This document shows, piece after piece, positions 26,364-37,941 of a DNA stretch of 64,000 bases. The position numbers and the translations under genes were made by a program. Origin of the DNA: Palsa-360 sp963710315 (GTDB lineage: Bacteria > Acidobacteriota > Terriglobia > Acidiferrales > UBA7541). The stretch covers positions 372,001 through 436,000 of the forward strand of contig CAVPZW010000005.1 of the NCBI GenBank assembly GCA_963710315.1. Reading direction: 5' to 3'. Positions within the stretch are counted from its first letter, which is position 1, and every line of letters begins with the position of its first letter. A model generated the notes under the pieces. It was not told the DNA's origin. It searched no databases and saw nothing but the letters and a program-made list of their open reading frames with translations.

Positions 26364-28725
26364 CTAATTGCGCGGAGCGGGCGCTGCGGTTGGATTTTGC
26401 GGCGGCGGGATCGCTTTGGCGGGAGCTTCGCCCTGAGGCTTGTTTTCGGGCACGGATGGAGTGTTTTCGGGAGTTGCGTCCAGCGTGGTAGGGCCCTCGC
26501 CACTTTCTTCAGGAGCTGTGTCCGGCGTGTCCACTTTCACATTTTTCGTAAGCGCAACTTTTTCCAGAGGCACCACATTTTGGAACTGCTGCACCGGCTT
26601 GCCCTCCAGAGCGCCCTGCATGAATTCGAGCCAGACAGGCAGCGCCGCAACCGCTCCAGTCTCTGGGCTTGCCCAGCGACACCGACTTATCGTCGAAGCC
26701 CACCCAGACTCCCGCTGTTATTTCCGGCGTGAAGCCGATGAACCATGCGTCGGTGAAATCATTGGTCGTGCCGGTCTTGCCCGCGGCAGGGCGGCCGAGA
26801 GCGCGTGCGGGCATTCCGGTGCCGCGCTCGACCACATCTTGCAGCATGGCGGTCATGGTGCGCGCCACGTCGGGTTCCACCACATCGTGAACCACGGGAT
26901 GCGCTTGTTCCAGAAGTGCGCCATCGTAAGTGGTCACGCGGCGAATCATGTGCGGGTCGATGCGGATGCCATCGTCGGGAAATACGGTGAAGGCCGAGGT
27001 GTGTTCCAGCAGATTCAAATCCGCCGCGCCCAGCGCGATGGGCAGATAAGGCGGCAAGGGACTGGTGATGCCAAAGCGCCGGGCCATGTCGATCACCGTG
27101 TTCATGCCGACTTTTTCGGCCAGCTTCACGGCGGGAACGTTGCGCGAACCGTCCAGCGCGCGGCGCAGCGTAATCACTCCCTCGAATTTTTCATCGTAGT
27201 TGTGCGGCGAATACGGCTGGCCGCCGCTCATGGTGGTAAATGGAGCGTCGAGAATGGTGTCGAAGGGAGTGAAGCCCTGCTCCACGGCTGCGGAGAAAAC
27301 ATAAATCTTGAATGAGGACCCAACCTGCCTTTGCGCCTGCGTGGCCCGGTTGAATTTCGATTCGTCAAAGCTGTAGCCGCCAACCATTGCCTTGATTTCG
27401 CCGGTGGGATTATCGATGGCCACAATGGCCGCTTGCGGCGCGACATTCTGCTCCAGTTGCACGTGCGCGACGGTTCCGTTGATCTCCTTGATATTGAATT
27501 CCGCAAGATCGCCGGGCTTGAACAGTTCGCTGGGAGATTTGCGGCCGGTCCAGGCAAAATCCGGCTGCGTGAGCAGCGCGCGCAGCGTGCCGATTTTGAT
27601 TGTGGCCGCTTTATCGTCCACGGCCGTCACCAGGCCCTGCACGTAATCGCCTTTGGCGATCGGCCAGCGCCAGTCGTCATCCTCGTAGGAGTCCAGCGTG
27701 TCGCTCTTGTCCGCGAGGATGTTGTCCAGCTTGCCGCGCCAGCCGTGCCTCCGGTCATAGGCGTGCAAGCCGTCGCGAATGGCGCGGTTGGCGGCCTTCT
27801 GCATGGTGACGTTGAGCGTGGTGTACACGCGCAGGCCGCGCTGGTGCACCATCTCCGTGCCATAGGTGCTTTCCAGATATTTGCGGATTTCTTCAACGAA
27901 ATATGGCGCCATCGTATTTCGCGGGGCTTGCTGATGCAGCCCCAGCGGCTGCGCGATGGCTTGCCGCGCCTGGGCTTCGGTGATCTTGCCCGAGCGCGCC
28001 ATGAGCTCGATCACCAAATTGCGCCGCGCCAGCGCGCGTTGCGCATGAAGAATCGGCGAGTAGCTCGGGCCGCGGATCAATCCCGCCAGCAATGCCGCTT
28101 CTTGAATGTTCAATTTCCCCACGGGCTTGCCGAAATAATATTCCGATGCCGCTTCAAATCCGTAAGTGCCGTGGGACAAATAAATCTGATTGCCGTACAT
28201 GGTAAAAATCTGCTGCTTGGTGTAGTGCCGCTCGATTTGCAGAGCCAGAAGCGCTTCCTGAACTTTTCGTCCCATGCGGCGATCCGAGCGGTCCAAGAAA
28301 AGCGTGCCTGCAAGTTGCATGGTGATGGTGCTGGCGCCTTCCACAACCCGCCGGGCAAGAATATCTTTCCAGGCCGCGCCGGCCACGCGCGTGAAATCCA
28401 CGCCCCAATGCTCCTCGAAGTGCTGATCCTCGGTGGTCAGAATGGCGTCCTTCAGAACTTGCGGGTATTGCTCGTAGGTGAGGAGCACGCGGCGTTGCAA
28501 GGCGAAGTTGCCGACCACCTGGCCGTCGTCCGCGTAAAGCTCGGTTACAACGTCGGGCTGAAAATCCTCGAGGGCGCGAATCTGCGGGAGATCGCTGGAA
28601 TACACAAACAACAAGCCTGCCGCGGTGCCGACGGCAATCGAGCCGAGCAGCAGCAATACGAAGGCGACACGCCCGACAACTTTGCGACCGCGCAGACGGA
28701 GCGTGATCGGCGGAAGATCTACCAT
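26364..28725 (-). CDS. class A penicillin-binding protein (PBP1a-like), apparent frameshift near the C-terminus
   Basis: Two frames together give about 786 residues. A transmembrane helix lies near residues 15-40. The glycosyltransferase 51 domain has EDQHFEEHWG and ASTITMQLAGTLFL. The transpeptidase domain shows SSFK (nucleophile), SRN and KTG. One surplus base near AAGCCCAGAG at about 26670 breaks the frame; omitting it gives GKPETGAVAALPVWLEFM, the standard end of the transpeptidase domain, continuing to 26364 with a Pro/Ala/Glu-rich tail. It is the last gene after dsbA-like and mauE-like genes. It polymerises and cross-links peptidoglycan at the outer face of the inner membrane. Confidence 0.88.
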
Positions 28726-28768
28726 GGGAGAATCATTCTAGCGCAAACCGGGAAGTGCAACGCGCGGA

Positions 28769-29275
28769 TCAGGCGGAACTTGTGTCCCGCCGTTTCTTGA
28801 TGAGAAATGCTCCGATGGTGACGGCCAGCGCCAGAAACAGCAGGCTGCTGTCGCGAATCAGAGTGGCCGTGCCCAACTTTTCGTTGTTGCCGAAACAGCC
28901 GCAATTGATTTCCAGGCCCAGGATTTTGGCGCGCGTCATGGCGCCGATGAAGACCAGCAGCAGCCCGCTGGTGACCGTGCCGATGAAGCGCAGGCCTATG
29001 CCGGCGATCAGCAGCACTCCCAGGACCAGCTCAAACCACGGAAGTACTTGCGCCATCAACTGCACCGCGGAAATGGGCAGCATTTTGTAGGAATCGATGG
29101 CCATGGCGAAAAAGAATTGATAATCGCGCACGTGCCATTCGCCCGCGAAGTGAAGCTTGGCATAGGCGGCCACCAGGAAAACCAAGCCCAGCGCGACACG
29201 CCCCATCAGCAGCAGCGCCGAGGGCCACGCAGCCGGGCGCGCAGAAGCTTCTGTTGGAATCGCGGTGGAGGCCAT
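28769..29275 (-). CDS. MauE/DoxX-type membrane protein
   Basis: This 168-residue protein has about four hydrophobic helices and the conserved EINCGCFG segment before the last one, as in the MauE/DoxX group that supports disulfide formation or redox maturation of exported proteins. It starts two bases after the stop of the DsbA-like gene, so it is translationally coupled. Together they suggest a periplasmic thiol-redox pair. The two cysteines of CGCFG are candidates for thiol exchange. Confidence 0.85.
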   Translation of the reverse strand: MASTAIPTEASARPAAWPSALLLMGRVALGLVFLVAAYAKLHFAGEWHVRDYQFFFAMAIDSYKMLPISAVQLMAQVLPWFELVLGVLLIAGIGLRFIGTVTSGLLLVFIGAMTRAKILGLEINCGCFGNNEKLGTATLIRDSSLLFLALAVTIGAFLIKKRRDTSSA

Positions 29276-29277
29276 GA

Positions 29278-29958
29278 TTATTGGCGCAGCAGATAGTCAA
29301 AATAACTTTTCAGCAGCTTGTAGTCCACTCCGCCGCCGGGCAGCGCTTCAGTCTTGCCCTTCGAAGTGATGTACACCGTGGGCGTCTGGTTCACGTTGCG
29401 TTGCATGCCCAAGGCGCGGTCGCGCTCGATGGAGGCATTGATCTCGCTGACGTGCGAGGTTTCAAACGCTTGGAATTTTTTAAATTGTGCCGGCGGAAAA
29501 TATGTGGCCATGACTTCTTCAATATTTCCTTTGGTGGACCATTCATCCTGATGATCGTACAAGGCGCGCTCGACGGCCTCGAATTGCCCGAATTCCGCGG
29601 CGGCATTGGCAAGCCGCGCGGCCTGCCGCGCATACGGGTGCATCTCCAGCGGGAAGTCGCGATGAATGATGTATACCTTGCCGGGAATCACGTAGTCGTC
29701 GATCACCTGCTTCACGGTGCCTTCAAAAAAACCGCGGCAGGCCGGGCACTGGAAATCGCCAAATATTTCCATGGTGATCGGCGCGCTCGGATTTCCAATT
29801 CCTTTTTGAAAGGTCGGATTCGCGGTTTGTGCGGCGGTGGCCTTTGTTGCAGTGGGCGCAGGCGGTTTCGCCTGCGGCCTGGCGAAAGATGCCGTTGCCC
29901 CGGCGCACAGCGCGACCAATGTGAGCAATCTAATTTGGCGGACGGATAGCAATCTCAC
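29278..29958 (-). CDS. DsbA-like thioredoxin-fold thiol oxidoreductase, exported
   Basis: This 226-residue protein has a signal peptide (LLTLVALCAGATASFA) and a DsbA/thioredoxin fold. The active site is FGDFQCPACRGFF near residue 73, and the cis-proline loop is NQTPTVYI near residue 196. The start is a GTG at 29958 with GAGGAG upstream. The CPAC dipeptide is like those of DsbG/DsbC-like or Mycobacterium DsbA-like proteins. The MauE-like gene follows directly; a joint function in disulfide handling is likely. Confidence 0.9.
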   Translation of the reverse strand: MRLLSVRQIRLLTLVALCAGATASFARPQAKPPAPTATKATAAQTANPTFQKGIGNPSAPITMEIFGDFQCPACRGFFEGTVKQVIDDYVIPGKVYIIHRDFPLEMHPYARQAARLANAAAEFGQFEAVERALYDHQDEWSTKGNIEEVMATYFPPAQFKKFQAFETSHVSEINASIERDRALGMQRNVNQTPTVYITSKGKTEALPGGGVDYKLLKSYFDYLLRQ

Positions 29959-30291
29959 GCGACAATCTCCTCAGGCTTAATTGTGCAACGCATTCTAACC
30001 CCAAAACGGGTCTTTCTGCACCGATATCGGTGACAACGAGAAACTCCATCTGCCAGCATTATTGAAATTGGACGTATGGCCCTACGATAGGGTTATCCGC
30101 TTGGGGCCGATTCCTTGGCCTTTTTGTGCATAGTCGCCAGCCGTCCGCAGGGCGTTGTCATCTGGAGCGAGGAGTCCTGCGTGCCAAGGAACTCCCGGCG
30201 GGCAGGGGGATGCAGGGCAAAAAATCCAGAAGCAAACGAAATATGCCTACAAAGCACTGAAAATAATATGGATACAGCGCAGTCAAAATAC
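29959..30291. other. intergenic region between dsbA-like and dnaK
   Basis: No gene is found. A perfect 14-base palindrome CACCGATATCGGTG at 30019-30032 is a candidate operator for the leftward dsbA-like genes. The rightward dnaK promoter is annotated separately. Confidence 0.4.
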
Positions 30292-30320
30292 TTGACAACG
30301 ATACACTCAATATATAGAAT
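30291..30320 (+). promoter_or_regulatory. dnaK operon promoter overlapped by a HAIR-like HspR operator
   Basis: TTGACA at 30292-30297 and TAGAAT at 30315-30320 are separated by 17 bases, a near-consensus sigma-70 promoter. Over it lies CTTGACA-N7-ACTCAAT (30291-30311). This matches the known HspR operator HAIR (CTTGAGT-N7-ACTCAAG) in 11 of 14 arm positions with the exact spacing. An HspR-like gene is the last gene of this operon, so autorepression released on heat shock is expected. Confidence 0.75.
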
Positions 30321-30383
30321 ACGTGCGTCTAGTGCACTCATGCCAGTGTTTGCCGGGCGAGATAGGGAGGATGGGAGCCAGTT

Positions 30384-32327
<1,944 letters not shown>

Positions 32328-32405
32328 GCGAAATGTTCCGCGCGGAGGAGCGCAATGCTTCTCCGCGCGGCACGAATTCTCTAAGTCTTTTTACAGGAGC
32401 CGGCG

Positions 32406-32789
32406 TTGACGACGTACGAAGGCATCAAGCGCATTGGACCGCCGCAAGCCATTCAAAAATTGCGGGAAGATTTGTTCATGATTCAAATCGCTATTTCGGA
32501 AACACCCACGGCCGATTGGAAGCGCCTGTTTTACGAAACGCAGCAAGCGCCGCCGCCGGACTTTCTGCCTCGCGCCGTGGAGATCAGCGGAAACTTCATT
32601 CGCTTCCGATCGGACATTCCAAGCGTGACCGCCCGCACGGCCTGGGTAGATCGATGGATCGATCGCGCCAATCAAAAGGAAGCGTCCATGGGCGGAAAGC
32701 TGGACGAAGAACGCCGGCGCCGCCGCGACGAACATCAGCGCGAACAGCAGGAACTGGCAACGATCAACGCGCAATGGGAAAAGTTGTAA
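32406..32789 (+). CDS. unknown protein in the grpE position
   Basis: This 127-residue protein starts at a TTG preceded by AGGAG, 78 bases after dnaK and before dnaJ. It is rich in charged residues at the end (EERRRRRDEHQREQQELATI), probably a helix. The middle part (AVEISGNFIRFRSDIPSVTA) may be a small beta region. It does not look like GrpE: there is no long N-terminal coiled coil or GrpE signature. I do not recognise a family. Position in a HspR-controlled operon suggests a stress role or a DnaK partner, which is inference. Confidence 0.7.
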   Translation: MTTYEGIKRIGPPQAIQKLREDLFMIQIAISETPTADWKRLFYETQQAPPPDFLPRAVEISGNFIRFRSDIPSVTARTAWVDRWIDRANQKEASMGGKLDEERRRRRDEHQREQQELATINAQWEKL

Positions 32790-32852
32790 CCCGAATTATG
32801 GCGGCGAAAGAAATTGTTTGAAAACAGCATGTGAGATTGCAGCTGGAGGTTC

Positions 32853-32900
32853 ACAAGTGACGGGACACGAATCACGAATCACCAGTCACTAGTCACCGAA
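32853..32900. repeat. short tandem-like sequence of the gattcgtgaatc type
   Basis: ACACGAATCACGAATCACCA followed by GTCACTAGTCACC is related in words to the elements at 20130-20297 and 24741-24936. It lies between the unknown gene and dnaJ. Confidence 0.5.
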
Positions 32901-32904
32901 CCCT

Positions 32905-34065
32905 ATGGCTACCACGACCAAACAAGACTACTACGAACTGCTGGGCGTCTCCCGCAAAGCCGTGCAGAAGGATATCCGCGCGGCCTACCGCAAACTCGCG
33001 CGCAAATATCACCCTGACCTGAACCCCGGCGACAAATCCTCGGAAGAAAAATTCAAGCAGGTGCAGGAAGCCTACGACGTTCTGTCCGACGCCAAGAAGC
33101 GGCAGATGTACGATCAGTTCGGCTTCGAAACTCCGGGCGCGGGCGGAATGCCCGGCGCGGGCAATGGCGGAGACGTTCATTTTGATTTCGGCGGATTCGA
33201 TTTTGGCGGCGGAGGCGGCGCAGGCGCAGGTGGCGCCGGGCCGAGTTTCAAGGACCTGTTCAGCCAATTCTTTCGCGGCGGCGGGGCTGCGGCAGAAGCG
33301 CCTTCTCATGCTGAGCCAGGATCGAGTCTTGAATATCAGATAGAGATCAGTTTCTGGGAAGCTGTGCGCGGTACGGTAAAAAAACTCACTATATCGCGTC
33401 TCGACGGTTGTACCGAGTGCCGCGGCACGGGGACGATCGGCCAGCCGCAAGCCTGCAACGCTTGCGGCGGCTCTGGACAAGTCACGCAAACCAGCGGGAA
33501 GATGCGCTTCAACCTGACGTGCACACGCTGCGGCGGCTCAGGCCGCGTTCGAAATATTTGCCGGCTCTGCGGCGGCGATGGCCGAGTGCGGCGCGCCGAT
33601 ACTATTGAAATTCGAATCCCGGCAGGCGTGCAAACCGGCTCGCGCGTTCGCGTCCCCGGACGCGGCAATGCAGGAACCGCCGGCGAGCCCCCGGGTGACC
33701 TCTACATCATCACCGACGTCCAGGCGCACCCGTTTTTCGACCGCCGCGGCGACGACATTTACATCACCGTACCCATAACCGTCACTGAGGCAGCGCTGGG
33801 CGCCAAAATCGAAGTGCCCACGATCGACGGGCCTTCGCCAACTCTGCGCATTCCTCCTGGGACCGACAGCGGACGAAAACTGCGCCTGCGTGAGAAAGGC
33901 GTGCCTTCGGTTCGAATCCCGGGCCAGCGCGGAGATGAGTACATCGAATTGCAAGTGGTGGTGCCGAAGCCCGTGGACGAACGTGTGAAGGAGCTTCTAA
34001 GGGAATTGGAAAAAATCGCGCCGGACAATCCGCGGAAAGATATTTTTGAGAAGGCCAAGGCCTAA
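32905..34065 (+). CDS. dnaJ: chaperone DnaJ (Hsp40)
   Basis: This 386-residue co-chaperone has the J domain (YYELLGVSRKAVQKDIRAAY, HPD in KYHPDLNPG), a Gly-rich region (about 75-115) and four CXXCXGXG zinc motifs (CTECRGTG, CNACGGSG, CTRCGGSG, CRLCGGDG), followed by the C-terminal peptide-binding domain. It stimulates the ATPase of DnaK. It lies eleven bases before hspR, within one operon. Confidence 0.97.
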   Translation: MATTTKQDYYELLGVSRKAVQKDIRAAYRKLARKYHPDLNPGDKSSEEKFKQVQEAYDVLSDAKKRQMYDQFGFETPGAGGMPGAGNGGDVHFDFGGFDFGGGGGAGAGGAGPSFKDLFSQFFRGGGAAAEAPSHAEPGSSLEYQIEISFWEAVRGTVKKLTISRLDGCTECRGTGTIGQPQACNACGGSGQVTQTSGKMRFNLTCTRCGGSGRVRNICRLCGGDGRVRRADTIEIRIPAGVQTGSRVRVPGRGNAGTAGEPPGDLYIITDVQAHPFFDRRGDDIYITVPITVTEAALGAKIEVPTIDGPSPTLRIPPGTDSGRKLRLREKGVPSVRIPGQRGDEYIELQVVVPKPVDERVKELLRELEKIAPDNPRKDIFEKAKA

Positions 34066-34076
34066 GGAGCACGGCA

Positions 34077-34481
34077 ATGGCGCGCGTTACCACAAAACGA
34101 AAAAAGGCCCGCGCCGGATACATGATTTCGGCGGTAGCGGAATTGTACAAGCTGCATCCGCAAACGCTGCGCCTCTATGAACGCGTGGGGCTGCTCAAGC
34201 CCTCGCGCTCGGATGGCAACACGCGCCTGTACACGGACTCTGACCTGGAACGCCTGGAAGTGATCCTAACGTTGACGCGTGAAATGGGCGTCAACCTCGC
34301 GGGAATCGAAATCATTCTGAATATGCGCGAAAAAATGGCCGAGATGCAGCACCAGATGCAGGCATTCACTGCGTTTGTGCAGCAGGAGCTGGCGCGCGGG
34401 TTGCACTCGGCGGGAACGCGGCCGCAGGGAAATGCGCTGGCGCGTGTTGCTCCGCCAAAGGTAATCCGAGTGCATAAGTAG
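34077..34481 (+). CDS. hspR: HspR-like MerR-family heat-shock repressor
   Basis: This 134-residue regulator has the MerR helix-turn-helix and the HspR-typical phrase YKLHPQTLRLYERVGLLKPS, followed by GNTRLYTDSDLERLEVILTL and a coiled coil (MGVNLAGIEIILNMREKMAE). HspR in actinobacteria and some other phyla ends the dnaK operon and represses it through HAIR sites. A matching HAIR-like site lies at the dnaK promoter here. Basic residues at both ends are longer than in the core family. Confidence 0.9.
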   Translation: MARVTTKRKKARAGYMISAVAELYKLHPQTLRLYERVGLLKPSRSDGNTRLYTDSDLERLEVILTLTREMGVNLAGIEIILNMREKMAEMQHQMQAFTAFVQQELARGLHSAGTRPQGNALARVAPPKVIRVHK

Positions 34482-34485
34482 CGAG

Positions 34486-34530
34486 ATTCGTGATTTGTGA
34501 AAGGTGATTTGTGGTTCGTGAAGACCGATC
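34486..34530. repeat. short sequence of the gattcgtgatttgtg type
   Basis: AGATTCGTGATTTGTGAAAG is followed by GTGATTTGTGGTTCGTGAAG. The words match the other elements of this type. It lies between the convergent hspR and thiL genes. Confidence 0.5.
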
Positions 34531-34563
34531 TTCCGCAGTGATTTCCTCCCGTTTTGAAATTCT

Positions 34564-35547
34564 TCAGTGGCTTCCGCGGAAGGGGTCCCATCCACCAGGC
34601 AGGAGGGGCTTGCTGCGTCCATTGGTTCCGATGAGGGCAACCTTCTTCTCGCGCGTGATTTCGCCGATCAGGGTTACGGGAATTCCCGCCACTTTGCGGG
34701 GCATGTGGTCCGCTAGCCTCTTCGGCACGGTGAAAAGCAACTCATAGTCCTCGCCGCCATGGAGTGCCAGCTGCAGCGCGTCGATGCCTCCCTGCTGTAA
34801 CTCCGGAGGCACGCGGACAGCCGGGATTTCTTCCGCCCACACCCTCGCGCCAACCCCGCTTGCCTTGCAAATGTGTCCCAAGTCGGTGGAAAGGCCGTCC
34901 GAGGTGTCTATCATTGATGTGGCGCGTCGATGGGCAGCAAGCCACTGCCCGAGAGCCAGGCGCGGCTCCGGATAAAGATGTTTCTTTAGGAGGCTGCCCC
35001 AACGCTTCTGCTTGTGCAATTTCCTCTGGATCAAGCGCCAACCCAGCTCAGCCTCTCCCAGCCTTCCGCTGACGAATAGCAAGTCACCCGGTCTAGCGCC
35101 GGACCGCAAGATTGACTTGCCTCGATCGATTTCTCCCATCACGGTGAGGCTGATCACGATTTGCGGGTACTTGGTCGTATCCCCACCGGCGAGCGTTAAG
35201 CCGAATCGCCGTGCAGCCCGCGCCATGCCCCGGAGGAATTCGTCCAGCCACGCCCCGGTGCACGCTTCCGGAAGCCCCAGGGTCAGAAAGAAGTATCGCG
35301 CCCGGGCACCCATGGCGGCGATATCGCTCGTGGCGCGAGCCAGCGCCTTGGAGCCGACAACCTCAGCCGGGTGAATTTTCCGAAGAAAGTGTACCGTTTC
35401 GAGAAAAGCGTCCGTGGTGACCACCCATTCCGTGCCAGCGCTTGGGCGCAAGACCGCGGCATCGTCGCCAATGCCGACGCGGAGGCCGTCCCTTCTGTAA
35501 GGGAACCGCCGGAGCACCTGTTCGATCAGCTGTTCTTCCCTGACCAT
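34564..35547 (-). CDS. thiL: thiamine-monophosphate kinase
   Basis: This 327-residue enzyme phosphorylates thiamine monophosphate to thiamine diphosphate. The family signs are VGIGDDAAVLRPS (metal binding), VTTDAFLETVHF, GGDTTKYPQIVISLTVMGE and DTSDGLSTDLGHICKASG. Length fits ThiL (about 325). It converges on the heat-shock operon and is divergent from the M23 peptidase gene. No other thiamin genes or TPP riboswitch are visible nearby. Confidence 0.95.
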   Translation of the reverse strand: MVREEQLIEQVLRRFPYRRDGLRVGIGDDAAVLRPSAGTEWVVTTDAFLETVHFLRKIHPAEVVGSKALARATSDIAAMGARARYFFLTLGLPEACTGAWLDEFLRGMARAARRFGLTLAGGDTTKYPQIVISLTVMGEIDRGKSILRSGARPGDLLFVSGRLGEAELGWRLIQRKLHKQKRWGSLLKKHLYPEPRLALGQWLAAHRRATSMIDTSDGLSTDLGHICKASGVGARVWAEEIPAVRVPPELQQGGIDALQLALHGGEDYELLFTVPKRLADHMPRKVAGIPVTLIGEITREKKVALIGTNGRSKPLLPGGWDPFRGSH

Positions 35548-35655
35548 TGGTACAGTTGAAAACCCCCGCCGTGATGTGGGACGATTATAGACATTCTAGG
35601 GTATGGCTGCCGATCGCGTACGAATTTTGAATGTCTTGAATTTAGAATTTAAGGG

Positions 35656-35684
35656 TTGACTCTGCCTGGGTCTAAAACTAGACT
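35656..35684 (+). promoter_or_regulatory. candidate sigma-70 promoter of the M23 peptidase gene
   Basis: TTGACT and TAGACT are spaced by 17 bases, 130 bases before the start codon. The match is good at -35 and moderate at -10. Confidence 0.4.
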
Positions 35685-35814
35685 CAACGCGGTTCTGGTT
35701 TCGAACCAATGCTCTCGGTTCAAACGGTTTGACGATTGGCATGGGCCGCTCAGGGGATGAACGGCTCTGGCTCCCTCGAATGCAAAGTGAGCTTAGCTTT
35801 AGAGATTTCATACT

Positions 35815-36699
35815 ATGAAACCTGAAGCATATACATTTTTTGTGGCATCCAGCCGGAAGGGAAGCTTCCGCAAGATCACGCTTCCCGGCTATGTCCTGCA
35901 TTTAGTAGCAATTCTAGCCGTGGTGGGCGGCGTGACGGTCCTCGCGGCCGCCGGTTCCTACTCGCGAATGCTGTGGAAAGTGGGCAATTACAACGCTCTC
36001 CGCCGCCAGCAGGACACCCTCAAGCACAATTACGAGAAGCTGCAATCCAGCGTCAAAGACACCAACGAACGGATGAACTCCCTGCAATCGCTGGCCACCG
36101 AAGTGGCCATGACCTACGGCTTCATGCGTTTTCGGCAGAGCCCATTTGGCCTGGACGAATCTGTGCAGGCACCCAAAAGCGGGTTTGAGCAGTCCGTCGA
36201 GCAATTCAACTTTTTGGAACGAAATGTGGCCCAGGCGGCGCTTCCCACCGGCAGCCTGCAACTGGTCTCTTCAGGGGGCCTGGCGGACCTGACTTCCACG
36301 CCGACTTTGTGGCCGGTGATTGGCCACTTGACCGGAACATTCGGCGAGCGCATGGACCCCTTCAGCGGTGAAGGCGCCTTCCATACAGGCGTGGATATCT
36401 CCTCCCAATATGGCGATGCGGTGCGAGTTTCCGCCGACGGAGTGGTGATTGAGGCCAACGAACGCGCGGGCTATGGACGGCTGGTGGTTGTCGATCATGG
36501 GTTTGGAGTGACGACCTATTACGGGCATCTTTCGAGCTTCAATGTGCTTGCCGGGCAGCAACTGAAGCGCGGCGACACTATCGGCAATGTGGGCGTAAGC
36601 GGGCGGTCTACCGGCCCTCACGTACACTACGAAGTTCGCATCAATGGCGCGCCGGTCAACCCGATGCGCTACTTGCGTCAAGCCTCCGCGGCGGATTGA
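35815..36699 (+). CDS. M23 family (LytM-type) peptidase with membrane anchor and coiled coil
   Basis: This 294-residue protein has a short cytoplasmic start, a transmembrane helix at about residues 25-47 and a coiled coil at about 60-100. The C-terminal LytM domain (about 165-285) has the zinc ligands in FHTGVDISSQYGD and HVHYEVRING. It cleaves or senses peptidoglycan peptides outside the inner membrane; both histidine motifs are kept, so activity is plausible. It has its own candidate promoter at 35656-35684 and no operon partners. Confidence 0.92.
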   Translation: MKPEAYTFFVASSRKGSFRKITLPGYVLHLVAILAVVGGVTVLAAAGSYSRMLWKVGNYNALRRQQDTLKHNYEKLQSSVKDTNERMNSLQSLATEVAMTYGFMRFRQSPFGLDESVQAPKSGFEQSVEQFNFLERNVAQAALPTGSLQLVSSGGLADLTSTPTLWPVIGHLTGTFGERMDPFSGEGAFHTGVDISSQYGDAVRVSADGVVIEANERAGYGRLVVVDHGFGVTTYYGHLSSFNVLAGQQLKRGDTIGNVGVSGRSTGPHVHYEVRINGAPVNPMRYLRQASAAD

Positions 36700-36915
36700 T
36701 TCCTTCCCACCTTCAGAATTCTTTCAATCCTTAGTTCTTCCAGATTAATTTCATTATCACGCGACTATCCTGGCCGGTGCAATGCTGTCCGGCGATCAAC
36801 TTGGAGCGCAAGATCTTTATGGTGCCGGCGTCTCGCCGGTGCCACAAGAATCCGAGTCCTGCCCTTATTGCGAGGAAGGGTTAGTGGGGTCTTAGGACTC
36901 ACATGGAAATCCCAA

Positions 36916-37941
36916 CTATCGTTGCGGTTTTGCGGGACCGCTGAGGTGCCACACGTCGGGAGTGATTTCCATTAGAATGCGGACCCGCTCGGCTGCCTGT
37001 GTAACTTCCGCGCCGGTCAATAGAGTCTGAAGCATGGTGAGGGTGGCGGGGTCCATCGATTGTTTGTTCTTGGCGCTATCCAGTCCCGCACGTCCGAACA
37101 TTCGAACCAGTTCCAGCGCGGACTTGAGCTGCTGCGCGTTCATACTGTTGTCGCACTCTCCCTCGAGCGAGATGCGCAGGTCGTCGCCTTCGGGACGAGC
37201 GGCCAGCGTAACCCACTGCACGGATCGAGCCAGCGCAAGAAACTGCGCGGACGCCGCGCCACCCGGCGTTCCCGCGCCGCCGGCATTGTCCGGGATCGGC
37301 GGGACGCGCGTGATGATGTACGCAGCAGCGCCGTCCAGGCGCGCGGCGCGTTCTCTGGCAGGGTCGCTCGCGGAAACATCGGCGCGGCTCTCGAAAAGAG
37401 GAGCGATGCTCGCCCCTGCGACCAGTGCGATGCGGCGGTCATCAAGAAAAGTAAGGGAGCTCATTTGGGTCTGACCGCTGGCCGGGAAGAGAAACACTTC
37501 GCGCCCTTGCTGATGATCGAGTTTCCCTTTGAGCATGGCGTAGTTGCGAATTTTTGAGCGGTCAAAACGGCCTTCCGCGATGGCCACCATTTTTCCGGCG
37601 TCCTTGGCGGCTCCGGCGGGCCATGACGCAATCACCACGCGATCCAAATCCTTTTCAAAATCGAATCCGGTGGAACGAATAAAATCCGCGTATTCCTGAT
37701 TGGGAATGGCGATGGGACCCTTGTCAGGCCGGTGTTGATAAAAGGACGAAGTGCGAATCGCGGCGAGGTCGATATAGACCAGCCCGGGCGCTCCTGCAGG
37801 AAGCGCGGAAAGCAAGTCGGGAACGGGGGAAGCCTTGGCGGTATTTCCGCGCCCGAAACTGATATAGAAAAGTCCGCAGGCAATCATCGCGCAGGCCGCA
37901 ACCGCGGCTCCCACGTTTCGAGTTCTTGAGTTTTGTGGCAT
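36916..37941 (-). CDS. exported or membrane-anchored protein of unknown function
   Basis: This 341-residue protein begins with a hydrophobic segment (AAVAACAMIACGLFYISF), a signal or anchor. The rest is a single globular domain with phrases such as APGLVYIDLAAIRTSSFY, DFEKDLDRVVIASWPAG and AYIITRVPPIP. This style is common among acidobacterial exported hypothetical proteins similar to DUF3352. I cannot assign a function. AAGGGA precedes the ATG. It stands alone. Confidence 0.7.
   Translation of the reverse strand: MPQNSRTRNVGAAVAACAMIACGLFYISFGRGNTAKASPVPDLLSALPAGAPGLVYIDLAAIRTSSFYQHRPDKGPIAIPNQEYADFIRSTGFDFEKDLDRVVIASWPAGAAKDAGKMVAIAEGRFDRSKIRNYAMLKGKLDHQQGREVFLFPASGQTQMSSLTFLDDRRIALVAGASIAPLFESRADVSASDPARERAARLDGAAAYIITRVPPIPDNAGGAGTPGGAASAQFLALARSVQWVTLAARPEGDDLRISLEGECDNSMNAQQLKSALELVRMFGRAGLDSAKNKQSMDPATLTMLQTLLTGAEVTQAAERVRILMEITPDVWHLSGPAKPQR

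Noticed and set aside
32406..32789. GrpE annotation for the gene between dnaK and dnaJ
   Set aside because: Position suggests it, but the sequence has neither the long N-terminal coiled coil nor the C-terminal GrpE signature.
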